DNA of 64,000 nucleotides from Bacteroidota bacterium (GTDB taxonomy: Bacteria > Bacteroidota > Bacteroidia > B-17B0 > Aurantibacillaceae): positions 1 through 64,000 of the forward strand of contig JADBXZ010000002.1 in NCBI GenBank assembly GCA_020403265.1, written 5' to 3'. Below are positions 18,542 to 28,334 of this stretch, piece after piece. Under the pieces are notes generated by a model. The model was not told the DNA's origin, made no database searches, and was given only the letters and a program-made list of their open reading frames with translations. Numbering within the stretch: the first letter of the stretch is position 1; each line of letters opens with the position of its first letter. Position numbers and translations under genes: made by a program.

Positions 18542-19038
18542 TTTATTTTAATGGTAATTTCAAGGTTAAATTTATATTTTTTTTCCGAAAAAGAAATAAA
18601 ACGATATTTGAAATTTCTATTGGAACTTATAAGCATTAATGCAATGCCTAAATTGGAATTTTCTTGTTTAGTATCTGTCACATCAAGAATGGTATTTTTA
18701 TAATAAGCTTTGAGTTCTTCAATTGATTTATTTTTGAATTCTGTAAGAAGTTTTTTAAGTTTAGTTTTGGAATTTTCATTAACAATGTTAGAAGTCTTTA
18801 TAATCATAACATGGTTTAAATGAAATGTTTTAAGCACGGTTTTGTCATTTTGAGTCACTTCCTTAGAATGTTTTAATACATTATGAAAAGATTCAATTAT
18901 GACATAAATACTACTTTTAGTATGCTTGCTTGAAATTGCATTTTTGAAAAAATAGTTTTTATGAAAAGCAACACATTGATTAAGCCCTGTTTCATTGAAA
19001 CTTCCAAAGTGAGAATATATAGGTTTTAGGTAACTCAA
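18535..19038 (-). CDS. siaB: SiaB-family protein kinase (DUF6272)
   Basis: SiaB is a GHKL-type Ser/Thr kinase that phosphorylates SiaC. The 167-residue protein has the N-box-like helix IIESFHNVLKHSKE (Glu and Asn at the expected ATP/Mg positions), a degenerate strand region, and NLGIALMLISSNRNFKYRF near the C-terminus, which is the usual layout of this small family. It is the first gene of the siaB-siaC pair and overlaps it by 7 bases. The assignment rests on motif and neighbour together. Confidence 0.78.
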   Translation of the reverse strand: MSYLKPIYSHFGSFNETGLNQCVAFHKNYFFKNAISSKHTKSSIYVIIESFHNVLKHSKEVTQNDKTVLKTFHLNHVMIIKTSNIVNENSKTKLKKLLTEFKNKSIEELKAYYKNTILDVTDTKQENSNLGIALMLISSNRNFKYRFISFSEKKYKFNLEITIKIKC

Positions 19039-19110
19039 AATTTTGATAAGGCAAGTTAAGATATATTTGTAAAGCCTCCTAAATTTTTGTCTAAATTATC
19101 CACACAAATG

Positions 19111-20139
19111 CTAGATAAATGACTCCATTCTTGTTATGGGTACAAAATCCAAAGTTGCGAAATCTTCTTCGAGATATTTGTAATAAGCTACTATACCAAT
19201 CATCGCAGCGTTATCAGTACAATATTCAAATTTGGGAATATATGTATTGATGGCTTTAGCTTGCTCCAATTCTTTCACCTTCGAGCGCATTAAGCTGTTC
19301 GCACTGACCCCCCCGGCAATCGCAAAATCTTTTATTTTATAATTTTCTATTACTTTGATTGATTTTATTAACAAAGTAGAGATTAGATGGTGTTGATATG
19401 AGGCACAAATGTCGGCAAGATTTTCTTGTATAAAATTAGAATTCGTTTTTTGATTGTTCTGTATAAAATACAAAAAGGATGTTTTAATACCGCTAAAACT
19501 AAAATTATATCCTTCTGTTTTTGCATTTGAAAATTTAAAACGATGGGGGTTACCTAACTTCGCATGTCTATCAATTAGTGGTCCGCCGGGATAAGGTAAT
19601 CCTAAAATCTTGGCGGCTTTATCGAAAGCTTCGCCAACGGCATCATCTATAGTAGTTCCAAGGATTTCATAATTTAAAGCACTGTTCACTTTAACGAGTT
19701 GTGTATGACCCCCACTAATGGTTAAACACAAGAAAGGGAAAGCGGGTTTTGTACACTCTTCATCTTCTATTAAATGTGCCAATATATGACCTTGCATGTG
19801 GTTAACACTAATTATCGGCAGATTTAAACTTAACGCTAATGATTTTGCAAAACTAATGCCAACCAATAAACTGCCAAGCAAACCAGGCCCCTGTGTTACA
19901 GCAATAGCATTTAAATCCGAAAGATTCACTTTAGCCTCATTAAGCGCTGCTTTAACTGTTACCAGGATGTTTTTTTGGTGATCTCTACTGGCTAATTCAG
20001 GAACTACTCCACCATGTTTTTCATGAATGGCCTGTGATGAAGTAATGTTAGATAAAACTTGATTGTTTTTCAGAATTGCACAACTTGTGTCATCGCAACT
20101 ACTTTCAATTGCTAAAATATAGATGTTAGCGTTTTTCAT
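19111..20139 (-). CDS. tsaD: tRNA N6-threonylcarbamoyladenosine transferase TsaD
   Basis: TsaD transfers the threonylcarbamoyl group to A37 of ANN-decoding tRNAs, acting with TsaB and TsaE. The 342-residue protein has the ASKHA-fold start ILAIESSCDDTSCAI, the metal-binding His114 and His118 in VNHMQGH, SGGHTQL, and GGVSANSLMR near the C-terminus. Length is normal. It is divergent from tamB with 44 bases between the starts, an arrangement I recall as common in Bacteroidota. Confidence 0.97.
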   Translation of the reverse strand: MKNANIYILAIESSCDDTSCAILKNNQVLSNITSSQAIHEKHGGVVPELASRDHQKNILVTVKAALNEAKVNLSDLNAIAVTQGPGLLGSLLVGISFAKSLALSLNLPIISVNHMQGHILAHLIEDEECTKPAFPFLCLTISGGHTQLVKVNSALNYEILGTTIDDAVGEAFDKAAKILGLPYPGGPLIDRHAKLGNPHRFKFSNAKTEGYNFSFSGIKTSFLYFIQNNQKTNSNFIQENLADICASYQHHLISTLLIKSIKVIENYKIKDFAIAGGVSANSLMRSKVKELEQAKAINTYIPKFEYCTDNAAMIGIVAYYKYLEEDFATLDFVPITRMESFI

Positions 20140-20183
20140 TTTTTTAGCATTCCCACTTTAGTTTTTCTTGTATCTTTAATGCA

Positions 20184-23100
20184 ATGCCTTTATTCAGCAA
20201 AGTTAAAAGAATATTATTCAAAACATTAGCAGGTTTGTTATTGATTTTGATATTGCTTGGTATTGTGGCTTATTTTGCTGTTCAATCTTACAATTTTCAA
20301 ACGTACCTTGCTAAACTTGCTACAGAATTTTTGAGTAAAGAGCTCGAAACGGAGATTAAAGTTGATAGAATCGAACTGGATTTGTTCAGCAAGCTTCATT
20401 TAAAAAATGTAATAATTTACGACCGGCATAAGGATACTGTTTTGAGCGGGAATTTTGTGGCCGAAGTTTCTAAATTCGATTATTCTGCTAAATCAATTAT
20501 AATAAAACGTATTGAGCTTGAAAACACTTCAGTAAAAATTATTTACCACAAAAACGAAAAAAATTTAAACATCGATTTTTTGGTGGATTACTTTGCTGGT
20601 GACCAAGAAGTGAAGAAAATCAAAAAAGGTAAGCAATGGGAAGTGAGCCTAAATTCTATTGAATTGAATAATGTTTGTTTTGCTTATCGAGATGAAAGGC
20701 AACTAACAGACATCTCTAAAAACATGAACTTTAATAATTTGCTTTTTACAGAAACTTTTGGGATAATTTCAAATATTAAGCTTGATAAGGATTATACTCA
20801 AGTTAAAGTTAAAGATTTTACAACTAAAGAACAATGTGGCTTTAAATTAAAAAAGTTAAATGTTACCTCCAAGATTAGCAGTGTTGAATGTTTGCTCACG
20901 AATTTAAATTTGGAAACAGATAGTACTAATATTAATGGTAACATTGAATTTGCCTACAATGAATGGGCAGACTTTAATGACTTTATAAATAAAATAAAAA
21001 TTAATAGCGAGTTAAGAGATGGTACAAGAGTTTCCTTTATTGATATTGCCAGGTTTGCCCCTGACTTGAATGGATTAAATAAAACTATTTATTTGAATGG
21101 ACTAATACATGGATTTGTAAGTGATTTAAACCTAAAAAATTTTAAATTATCTTATGGAAAACATACTTGCTTTAATGGTGATATGCAGTTAAGCGGCTTG
21201 CCTGTTTTTAAAACCACGTATTTAAAATTTAAGGCGAGGCAAATAGCAACTTCCTATAATGATTTGGCTCAAACGCCAAATTATCCTTTTAGTGAAGGTG
21301 GTTACTTGCAAATTCCATCGGAATTAAAGCCGTTTGGTGTAATTACTTACAAAGGAATGTTTGATGGCTTTATTTCTGACTTTGTGAGTAAGGGAACATT
21401 GTCAACAGCTTTAGGAAAAATTGATACAGATTTGCGAATGAAAATTGGCAAAAAAGAAGAAGATATAATCTATGATGGAAGAATTGAAGCGCATCAGTTC
21501 AACTTAGGCGCGCTATTGAGCCTATCATCACTTAATAATTTAAATTTAACAACTAAAATTAAGGGGAGCGGATTAAGTCTTGCGAAACTAAGAGCAACAT
21601 TGGATGGTCAAATATCTTCTTGTAACTATAATGGCTATACTTACAAAGGCATTTCCTTTGATGGTAGTTTCTTAGATAAAGTATTCAAGGGAAAAACACT
21701 TAGTAAAGACGCTAATGCAAACTTTGATTTTGATGGTACTATTAATTTTAAAAATAAAGTTCCTGAAATGGATTTCATTTCGAACATAAATCAACTTAAC
21801 CTTTCTGAGTTGAATCTTGCAAGTAAAACTAGCGCAGATAGTGGAATTTTTTCTTCATTAATTCTAATTAATTTAAAAGGAGATAATTTAGACAATCTAA
21901 CGGGTCAAATCAACTTTGATGATACAAAATATAAAACCAAAACTAAAACTTATAAGTTATCCAGTTTTAATCTAGATTTAGATCAAGCACAACAAGAGAA
22001 AACAATAAAACTAACTTCAGCCTATTTCAATACGTATTTAAAAGGAAAATTTGGATTATCAACCTTAGCGCCTTCCTTTTCTCAGTTTTTAAGTAATTAT
22101 TACCCAACATTTTTTAAATCTGCAAACAATAATTTATATACTGACAGTTTAAGTTTCAACGTATTAGTAAAAAACTTTACAAACATAAAAGAACTATTTG
22201 TGCCAGATTTAATGCTCGCACCGGGAACGAAATTAACAGGGAACTTTGCTGCAAGATTTAACCAGATGGACTTTTCTTTTAGCAGCACGATGATTGACTA
22301 TCATAACATTAAATTTGAGAGCCCTTTATTTAACGCTAAAACTGAAGGGAAAATAATTTCATCTGAACTGAATGGGAAAAAGTTGGCATTTACGGACAGC
22401 GTTTTTATTGAAAATTTTAATTTGTGTTTAAGGTCACGTGACAAAAATACGAAATACGATTTTGAATGGGATGATTTGTTAAAGCCATCAAATAAAGGCG
22501 AATTTGCGGGTCAGGTTTTATTTAGCAATCGATCGATTTATCTGCAACACGATACCATTAATATTGTTGTTAAAGACAGCGCTTGGACATTAACCACAAC
22601 AAATCCGTCTGTTTTTAATTTGGATGGGTCTTATTTTATAAACCCACTAGTTTTTAAAAGTAATGCGCAAAGTGTTGGTATTGCCGGAACACTCGCTAAT
22701 AACAGTAAAAATATTTTAGCTGTTAATTTTAGCAATGTTATTCTTGAACAATTTAAACCAATATTAAGTGTTTATAAAATTGATTTGAAAGGATTTTTGA
22801 CAGGAGATATGCAGCTTCAAATCATTGATAAGCAATTGGCTGCTGATGGAAATTTAAATTTTGACAAATTTATTATTAACAATAATAATTTAGGAATATT
22901 GTCTGTTAAATCTAAGTACGACCCGTTTAAAAAATCACTTAACCTGGATGGTTATACCAGTTTGGGAAGTGATATTCTACTTGGAACAACCCAAAAAAAT
23001 ATTTCTTTCGAGGGTAATTATTATTTTGACAATAGAGAAGAAAGTATTGATATTGATTTTAAGGCATCTCCGGCGAATTTGAATATAATTAATCCTTATT

Positions 23101-24674
23101 TGGAAGGAATATTAAGTATGAAATATGCATATGTTAAAGGTTCAGGAAAAGTTCATGGGAATCCAAATAATGTAAAAATAGATGGGAAGTTGAACCTATT
23201 TAAAAGTGAGGTGAAAGTAGATTATACAAATGTAATTTACAATATTACCGGAGACATTGAGATAAGTCCCGATCAAATTAGATTTGTTGATTTATTGCTA
23301 AGTGAAAAGAATCTAAAAGCTTCGCCTCAAGGAACTTTGAATGGCAACTTGTTTCACGATAAGTTTAGTAAAATGCAGTTGGATTATTCATTGTACTATA
23401 ACAATATGTTAGTTTTGAATACGAATGAGAAATTAAATAAAACATTTTATGGAAAGATGTACGGGAATGGTCACTTGGATATTTACGGTTTTCTTAATAA
23501 CTTGCATATGATTGTTTCATACGAGTCCACAAAAAATTCCAAATTTTTCTTGCCATTGGATGGCCCAAATGAAATAGAAAACAGTGATTTTATAAAGTTT
23601 GTAAAAAAAGACACTGTGAAGCAAATAGAAGAAAAAATCAGTGGGTTTGATTTGGATATGAATGTAGTTGTTAACCCGGAATTACAAACAAAAATAATTT
23701 TGGATAAAAAAACCGGTGATGTAATTACTGCGCAAGGTAACGGCAACATTAATCTAAAAATAAGTACGCTCGGAAAATTTGATATGGTTGGAGATTATTT
23801 TTTTACAAACGGTAATTATAATTTCACACTGGAAAATTTGATTAATAAAAAATTTGACATAGAACCCGGAAGTGTTATTTCATGGGCGGGCGACCCACTT
23901 AATGCACAAATAGACATTGTAACCAGTTATAAACAAAAAGCATCAGTAGCCCCACTATTAAATAATTCCGAGGATAAAGGACGATACGCAGTAGATTGTC
24001 AGTTGTTAATTGGAAATAAGTTATTAGAGCCATCAATTAATTTCAAAATCGATTTTCCAACTTTAGATCCTTCACTTAAGTCAAGAATTTCTAATGTACT
24101 ATCTGATGATGTAGAACTGAATAGACAGGTATTTTCCTTCTTATTATTTAGAAATTTCGTTACCCCAGCAGTATTTAGCGGAGGTGGTGGTGTTGTGAAT
24201 GCCGGTAGCGCAGCAGCATCAACAGGCAGCGAAATGTTAAGTAATAATCTAAGTAATTTTTTAAATAGCACAGTAGGTAATTTAACTGGAATCAAAGATT
24301 TACAGTTGGGATTAAACTATAGAACAAAGGATGCAGTTACTGGACAGGCTGTTGATTTGGCCTTGAGTAAACAGTTTTTGAATAACAGAGTAACGGTTGA
24401 CGGAAATTTTGGAGTCAACAATAATCCTCAAGCTAGAAATGGTTTAATTGGTGACGTGAACGTTGAGTACAAGTTGAGTGAGGATGGCAGGTATAGAATA
24501 AAAGGGTTTAACAGAACTAACGATAACACACAGTTAACAACGCTTGGAGGCCAATACAGTCAGGGTATTGGTATTTTTTATAGAGAAGAATTTGAAACGA
24601 TTAACGCGTTATTTACTAGTTATTTAAATAAACTAAAGCGTAATAAAACAGCTAAAAAGAAAGAGAATAGCTAA
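20184..24674 (+). CDS. tamB: Translocation/assembly module TamB-like AsmA-family protein
   Basis: The 1496-residue protein has one N-terminal membrane anchor (about residues 9-32) and then a very long beta-rich body of repeated short strands, ending in the conserved C-terminal TamB (DUF490) domain (about 1080-1490: FDLDMNVVVNPELQTKI, GNINLKISTLGKFDMVGDYFF, VVNAGSAAASTGSEML, DLQLGLNYR). TamB/AsmA proteins form hydrophobic grooves that bridge the inner and outer membranes and take part in lipid transport or outer-membrane protein assembly; the exact cargo is open. It ends 30 bases before the photobiology operon. Confidence 0.92.
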   Translation: MPLFSKVKRILFKTLAGLLLILILLGIVAYFAVQSYNFQTYLAKLATEFLSKELETEIKVDRIELDLFSKLHLKNVIIYDRHKDTVLSGNFVAEVSKFDYSAKSIIIKRIELENTSVKIIYHKNEKNLNIDFLVDYFAGDQEVKKIKKGKQWEVSLNSIELNNVCFAYRDERQLTDISKNMNFNNLLFTETFGIISNIKLDKDYTQVKVKDFTTKEQCGFKLKKLNVTSKISSVECLLTNLNLETDSTNINGNIEFAYNEWADFNDFINKIKINSELRDGTRVSFIDIARFAPDLNGLNKTIYLNGLIHGFVSDLNLKNFKLSYGKHTCFNGDMQLSGLPVFKTTYLKFKARQIATSYNDLAQTPNYPFSEGGYLQIPSELKPFGVITYKGMFDGFISDFVSKGTLSTALGKIDTDLRMKIGKKEEDIIYDGRIEAHQFNLGALLSLSSLNNLNLTTKIKGSGLSLAKLRATLDGQISSCNYNGYTYKGISFDGSFLDKVFKGKTLSKDANANFDFDGTINFKNKVPEMDFISNINQLNLSELNLASKTSADSGIFSSLILINLKGDNLDNLTGQINFDDTKYKTKTKTYKLSSFNLDLDQAQQEKTIKLTSAYFNTYLKGKFGLSTLAPSFSQFLSNYYPTFFKSANNNLYTDSLSFNVLVKNFTNIKELFVPDLMLAPGTKLTGNFAARFNQMDFSFSSTMIDYHNIKFESPLFNAKTEGKIISSELNGKKLAFTDSVFIENFNLCLRSRDKNTKYDFEWDDLLKPSNKGEFAGQVLFSNRSIYLQHDTINIVVKDSAWTLTTTNPSVFNLDGSYFINPLVFKSNAQSVGIAGTLANNSKNILAVNFSNVILEQFKPILSVYKIDLKGFLTGDMQLQIIDKQLAADGNLNFDKFIINNNNLGILSVKSKYDPFKKSLNLDGYTSLGSDILLGTTQKNISFEGNYYFDNREESIDIDFKASPANLNIINPYLEGILSMKYAYVKGSGKVHGNPNNVKIDGKLNLFKSEVKVDYTNVIYNITGDIEISPDQIRFVDLLLSEKNLKASPQGTLNGNLFHDKFSKMQLDYSLYYNNMLVLNTNEKLNKTFYGKMYGNGHLDIYGFLNNLHMIVSYESTKNSKFFLPLDGPNEIENSDFIKFVKKDTVKQIEEKISGFDLDMNVVVNPELQTKIILDKKTGDVITAQGNGNINLKISTLGKFDMVGDYFFTNGNYNFTLENLINKKFDIEPGSVISWAGDPLNAQIDIVTSYKQKASVAPLLNNSEDKGRYAVDCQLLIGNKLLEPSINFKIDFPTLDPSLKSRISNVLSDDVELNRQVFSFLLFRNFVTPAVFSGGGGVVNAGSAAASTGSEMLSNNLSNFLNSTVGNLTGIKDLQLGLNYRTKDAVTGQAVDLALSKQFLNNRVTVDGNFGVNNNPQARNGLIGDVNVEYKLSEDGRYRIKGFNRTNDNTQLTTLGGQYSQGIGIFYREEFETINALFTSYLNKLKRNKTAKKKENS

Positions 24675-24675
24675 A

Positions 24676-24694
24676 CTATTAGTTAATAGATTTG
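24676..24694 (+). promoter_or_regulatory. Candidate promoter/operator of the photobiology operon
   Basis: TAGATTTG at 24687-24694 matches TAnnTTTG and lies 10 bases before the GTG start of the first operon gene. CTATTA (24676-24681) and TAATAG (24684-24689) form a palindrome with a 2-base centre that overlaps the first bases of the -7 box. No clear TTTG -33 box is seen. If real, the operon is transcribed separately from tamB and the palindrome could be an operator. Confidence 0.4.
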
Positions 24695-24704
24695 TTTATT
24701 CAAT

Positions 24705-25061
24705 GTGGAAAATCATCTTCATTGTGAATATAGCAATCTCCCCTCAGTATGGGCTTATGTTCAATTAGATCCTAAACCAAACACCCTATCTAGAACTGAC
24801 ATTGATAGAATTATAGAAATGGCATGGGAGGATCGAACGCCTTTTGATGCCATTAAAATCCAATTTAATCTCAGTGAGAGTGAAGTTAAAGAACTTATGA
24901 AACGAGAGCTTAAATTTAGCTCTTATAAATTATGGCGCCAAAGAGTCGAACGATGTAAAACCAAACATGTTAAGACCAGAAGTCAGTCTATTTCAAGATT
25001 TAAATGCAGTATGCAAAGAAGTATTTCAGTCAATAAAATTTCAAAAAGAAGAAACAAATGA
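24705..25061 (+). CDS. TIGR03643 (DUF2805) family protein
   Basis: The 118-residue protein contains the family core LSRTDIDRIIEMAWEDRTPFDAIKIQFNLSESEV broken here into two parts: a helix LSRTDIDRIIEMAWEDRTPF and a helix-turn-helix-like FNLSESEVKELMKREL, followed by SSYKLWRQRV and a basic tail with RFKCSMQRSISVNKISKR. Function is unknown; the fold suggests nucleic-acid contact. A GTG start is used, since no other start precedes the core. In many genomes this family sits beside photolyases and DUF2256, as here. It overlaps the SDR gene by 4 bases. Confidence 0.82.
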   Translation: MENHLHCEYSNLPSVWAYVQLDPKPNTLSRTDIDRIIEMAWEDRTPFDAIKIQFNLSESEVKELMKRELKFSSYKLWRQRVERCKTKHVKTRSQSISRFKCSMQRSISVNKISKRRNK

Positions 25062-25744
25062 GTAATACGTACTTAATAATTGGTGCAAATAGCGCAATTG
25101 CAAAGGAAACTGCGCATCAACTTAAGCAAAATGGTAATTATGTTATTGGTATTTCAACAAAAACGGAATCAGGAACATATGATGAGTTTTATACAATTGA
25201 AAACTATCTTGGTGGCTTCCCAAAAATTGAAAAACCAATTAATGGTTTAGTTTATTTCCCCGGAACCATTAATTTGAAACCATTTAATCGCATAACATCT
25301 AAAGAATTTGTTTCGGATTTTGAGATAAATGCACTTGGAGCAGCGCTTTCAACGCAGTTTTACCTAAGTAATTTAAAACAAGCGCAACTGACTTCTATTG
25401 TTTTTGTTAGTTCTGTTGCTACGGAGCAAGGATTACCTTTCCATGCTTCAATTGCCATGGCTAAAAGCGCACTCGAAGGTTTAACCATTTCTTTAGCAGC
25501 CGAATTAGCACCAAACATTAGGGTTAACTGTGTTGCGCCTTCTTTAACGAATACACCTTTGGCAAATAAATTGTTAAACACACCTGAAAAGGTAGAAGCA
25601 TCCGAAAAGCGCAATCCATTGAAAAAGGTAGGCGAACCTGTTGATATAGCCAATGCAATAAGTTTTTTGTTGGAAGAGAAATCAAAGTGGGTTACGGGTC
25701 AAGTTATTTCGGTTGATGGCGGTATGGGTAAAATTAAAATATAA
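25058..25744 (+). CDS. Short-chain dehydrogenase/reductase-fold protein with altered active site
   Basis: The 228-residue protein has an SDR Rossmann fold: an N-terminal NAD(P) loop (IIGANSAIAKETA), IVFVSSVA with the catalytic-type Ser119, the segment HASIAMAKSALEGL, and C-terminal VTGQVISVDGGMGK. In a canonical SDR a Tyr stands 13 residues after this Ser and four before the Lys; here that position is Ile132 with Lys136 kept. It may therefore be a non-reducing or binding paralogue. It starts on the ATGA overlap with the preceding gene and is 2 bases from the flavin reductase gene. Confidence 0.85.
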   Translation: MSNTYLIIGANSAIAKETAHQLKQNGNYVIGISTKTESGTYDEFYTIENYLGGFPKIEKPINGLVYFPGTINLKPFNRITSKEFVSDFEINALGAALSTQFYLSNLKQAQLTSIVFVSSVATEQGLPFHASIAMAKSALEGLTISLAAELAPNIRVNCVAPSLTNTPLANKLLNTPEKVEASEKRNPLKKVGEPVDIANAISFLLEEKSKWVTGQVISVDGGMGKIKI

Positions 25745-25746
25745 CT

Positions 25747-26382
25747 ATGTTAAAAACATTTAGTCAACAAGATATTTTAGGTTTTGAACAGAGATACAGA
25801 ACAACATTTGTTAACTCTTTGGCCGGGTATAAACTCCCTGTTTTAATCGGCACAATCAATACTACGGGAGTTACCAACTTGGCAATTTTTAATTCTTATT
25901 TTCACTTAGGTGCTCATCCGCCGTTATTTGGATTGGTGGTGCGACCTGATAGTGTTGAAAGACACACATTAAACAATATAAGACAAACAAAATTGTTTAC
26001 AGTAAATTTTGTTGATGATACTTTTTTTAAAATGGCACATCAAACGTCCGCTAGATACGAAAATGGAATTTCAGAATTTAAAGAAGTAAATCTTAACGAG
26101 GAATATTTTGATGGCCTGAATATCCCATATGTTGAAGAGAGTGCAATAAAAATTGAAGCGCTAAACTTGAGTGAGTTAGAAGTCAAAGAAAATGGCACTA
26201 TTATTTTAATAAATGAAATTAAACAGGTTACGTTAAAAGAAAATTGCATTTCAAGGGATGGTTACATTGATTTGCCATCACAAAACATTGTCGCGAGTCA
26301 AGGCCTTGACGCTTATATGAAAACGGAGTTAATAACCCGACTGTCTTACGCGAAACCGCATAAAGCACCTGATGAAATCTGA
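25747..26382 (+). CDS. Flavin reductase family protein (FMN-binding split barrel)
   Basis: The 211-residue protein has the split-barrel flavoprotein pattern: [39 protein letters not shown] at the FMN-binding face, then [18 protein letters not shown]. Such proteins bind FMN and either reduce it for another enzyme or act as flavin oxidoreductases. In this operon it could feed reduced flavin to the photolyase-like proteins, which is inference. It overlaps the photolyase gene by 11 bases. Confidence 0.85.
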   Translation: MLKTFSQQDILGFEQRYRTTFVNSLAGYKLPVLIGTINTTGVTNLAIFNSYFHLGAHPPLFGLVVRPDSVERHTLNNIRQTKLFTVNFVDDTFFKMAHQTSARYENGISEFKEVNLNEEYFDGLNIPYVEESAIKIEALNLSELEVKENGTIILINEIKQVTLKENCISRDGYIDLPSQNIVASQGLDAYMKTELITRLSYAKPHKAPDEI

Positions 26383-27874
26383 AATTAATATAGTTTGGTT
26401 TAAACGAGATTTAAGATTAACAGATCATGAACCACTTTTTAATTCCTCTCAATCCGGCTTCCCAAATTTATTAATCTACATTTTTGAACCGTCTCTCATG
26501 AATCATGTTGACAGTGATAATAGACATTGGCGGTTTGTCTATCAATCTGTTTTAGATTTAAATGAGCAATTGAAGCCATATCATGCTAAAGTTTATTTTT
26601 TTTACAATGAAGCTATAAACGTGTTTACCGAGTTAGATAAATATTATAAAATTAATACGGTTTATTCTCACCTTGAAACAGGTAATAATTTGAGTTACCA
26701 AAGAGATAAAGCCATTAAAGCATTATTTGTACAGAAATCAATAACCTGGTTTGAACACCAAACTAATGGCGTGATAAGAGGGTTGAAAGAAAGGACTAAT
26801 TGGGAAAAGGAATGGAAAACATACATGGAATCAAAAGTAATAACAGTTGACTTTGTGAAGTATCGTTTTTTTCATTTAGAAAATGCATTTCTAAAAAAAA
26901 GTTCTGTTGGTCAACTGCAAGAAGATATAACAAATCATCATCCAAATTTTCAAAAGGGAGGCGAACGAATGGCTTGGCGTTACCTTAAGTCTTTTATAGA
27001 GGAGCGTCATGTAAACTATAGTAAGCATATTTCTAAACCTTTGTTGAGTCGCAAGGGCTGCAGCCGTCTTTCTCCATATTTGGCTTACGGCAATCTCAGT
27101 ATTCGTTCGGTATACCAGATAGCCTCTTTAAATTGTCCGCTTTCACCAAATAAAAGAGCAATGGGTAACTTTATATCAAGGTTATATTGGCATTGTCATT
27201 TTATTCAAAAATTTGAAAGTGAATGCCGTATCGAGTTCGAAAACATGAATCGAGCTTTTGACAGCTTGTTTAAACCAAAAAACGACACCTATATTAATGC
27301 TTGGCAAAATGGCAAAACCGGCGTACCACTTGTAGATGCTTGTATGCGCTGTTTAGTTAACACTGGTTATATTAACTTTAGGATGCGTGCCTTAGTGGTT
27401 TCGTTTTTTACATTTAACCTTTGGCAAGACTGGAGACATTTGCACTTTTTGGCAAAGCAGTTTTTAGATTATGAACCCGGTATTCATTATCCTCAGATTC
27501 AAATGCAGGCTGGTACCACTGGTATTAATACCATTAGGATTTACAACCCTGTAAAAAATTCACAAGAACACGACAAAGAGGGTTTATTTATTAAACAATG
27601 GATACCTGAATTATCAGATGTTCCTGAACCATTTATTCATGAACCATGGCTAATGAATGCATTGGAACAACAAATGTATAATTGTCAATTAGGGACAGAC
27701 TATCCACTTCCTATTGTTGATCTTGAAGAGAGTAGGAAAAATGCGAGTACCATCGTTTGGAATTATAGAAAGGCCCTTGAAACAAGAAAAGAGAATGAAC
27801 GATTACTAAAGAAACATGTAAATGCGTCCGCCACTCATCATTTTAAATCAAAAAGAAAAACAAATGAAAAATAA
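26372..27874 (+). CDS. Photolyase/cryptochrome-family flavoprotein (atypical FAD-site motif)
   Basis: The 500-residue protein has the N-terminal antenna domain ([18 protein letters not shown]) and the C-terminal FAD domain ([69 protein letters not shown]). It belongs to the superfamily that repairs UV dimers with light or senses blue light. Aligned on the RI[FY]NP and W-PEL anchors, the site of E. coli Trp382 is Pro and that of Asn378 is Gly (segment [17 protein letters not shown]), so electron transfer and flavin redox control may differ. Substrate is unresolved. It overlaps neighbours on both sides by 11 bases. Confidence 0.9.
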   Translation: MKSEINIVWFKRDLRLTDHEPLFNSSQSGFPNLLIYIFEPSLMNHVDSDNRHWRFVYQSVLDLNEQLKPYHAKVYFFYNEAINVFTELDKYYKINTVYSHLETGNNLSYQRDKAIKALFVQKSITWFEHQTNGVIRGLKERTNWEKEWKTYMESKVITVDFVKYRFFHLENAFLKKSSVGQLQEDITNHHPNFQKGGERMAWRYLKSFIEERHVNYSKHISKPLLSRKGCSRLSPYLAYGNLSIRSVYQIASLNCPLSPNKRAMGNFISRLYWHCHFIQKFESECRIEFENMNRAFDSLFKPKNDTYINAWQNGKTGVPLVDACMRCLVNTGYINFRMRALVVSFFTFNLWQDWRHLHFLAKQFLDYEPGIHYPQIQMQAGTTGINTIRIYNPVKNSQEHDKEGLFIKQWIPELSDVPEPFIHEPWLMNALEQQMYNCQLGTDYPLPIVDLEESRKNASTIVWNYRKALETRKENERLLKKHVNASATHHFKSKRKTNEK

Positions 27875-28334
27875 ACTACTCATTCTGGTCTTATGTGTTG
27901 CAGGGACATTACTTATTGGTGCGTCTGCGGGTATTGCAACGGCTTCTGGCATTAGCAACTGGTATCTAACAATTCAAAAACCTTTTTTTAACCCGCCAAA
28001 TTATTTGTTTGGTCCGGTTTGGACGGTACTCTATACCATCTTAGGGATAACTTTATATATGATTATTGTAAAAAAAACACCTCAAAGTAAGAAAACGGCT
28101 TACCTCTTATTTGGTGCCCAATTAGTTCTTAATTTTTTTTGGAGTTTTATTTTCTTCTCCATGCATAACTTACTTTTTGCCTTTATCGAAATTTTAGTGC
28201 TTTGGTTTTTTATTCTACTGATGATACGTTCGTTTTATAAAATTTCAAAAACGGCTGCACTACTAAATATTCCTTATCTCTGCTGGGTCAGTTTCGCTAG
28301 TTTGTTAACCGGAACCATTTATTTTATAAACTAA
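27864..28334 (+). CDS. tspO: TspO/MBR family membrane protein
   Basis: TspO proteins are five-helix membrane proteins that bind porphyrins and affect their photo-oxidative breakdown. The 156-residue protein shows five hydrophobic segments and the family landmarks [29 protein letters not shown] and NFFWSFIFF (given here as separate landmarks within residues 33-62 and 91-100). I chose the ATG at 27864 over an upstream in-frame codon, as it begins directly at the first membrane helix; it overlaps the photolyase stop by 11 bases. Its presence among photolyase genes fits a role in handling light-active tetrapyrroles, which is inference. Confidence 0.9.
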   Translation: MKNKLLILVLCVAGTLLIGASAGIATASGISNWYLTIQKPFFNPPNYLFGPVWTVLYTILGITLYMIIVKKTPQSKKTAYLLFGAQLVLNFFWSFIFFSMHNLLFAFIEILVLWFFILLMIRSFYKISKTAALLNIPYLCWVSFASLLTGTIYFIN

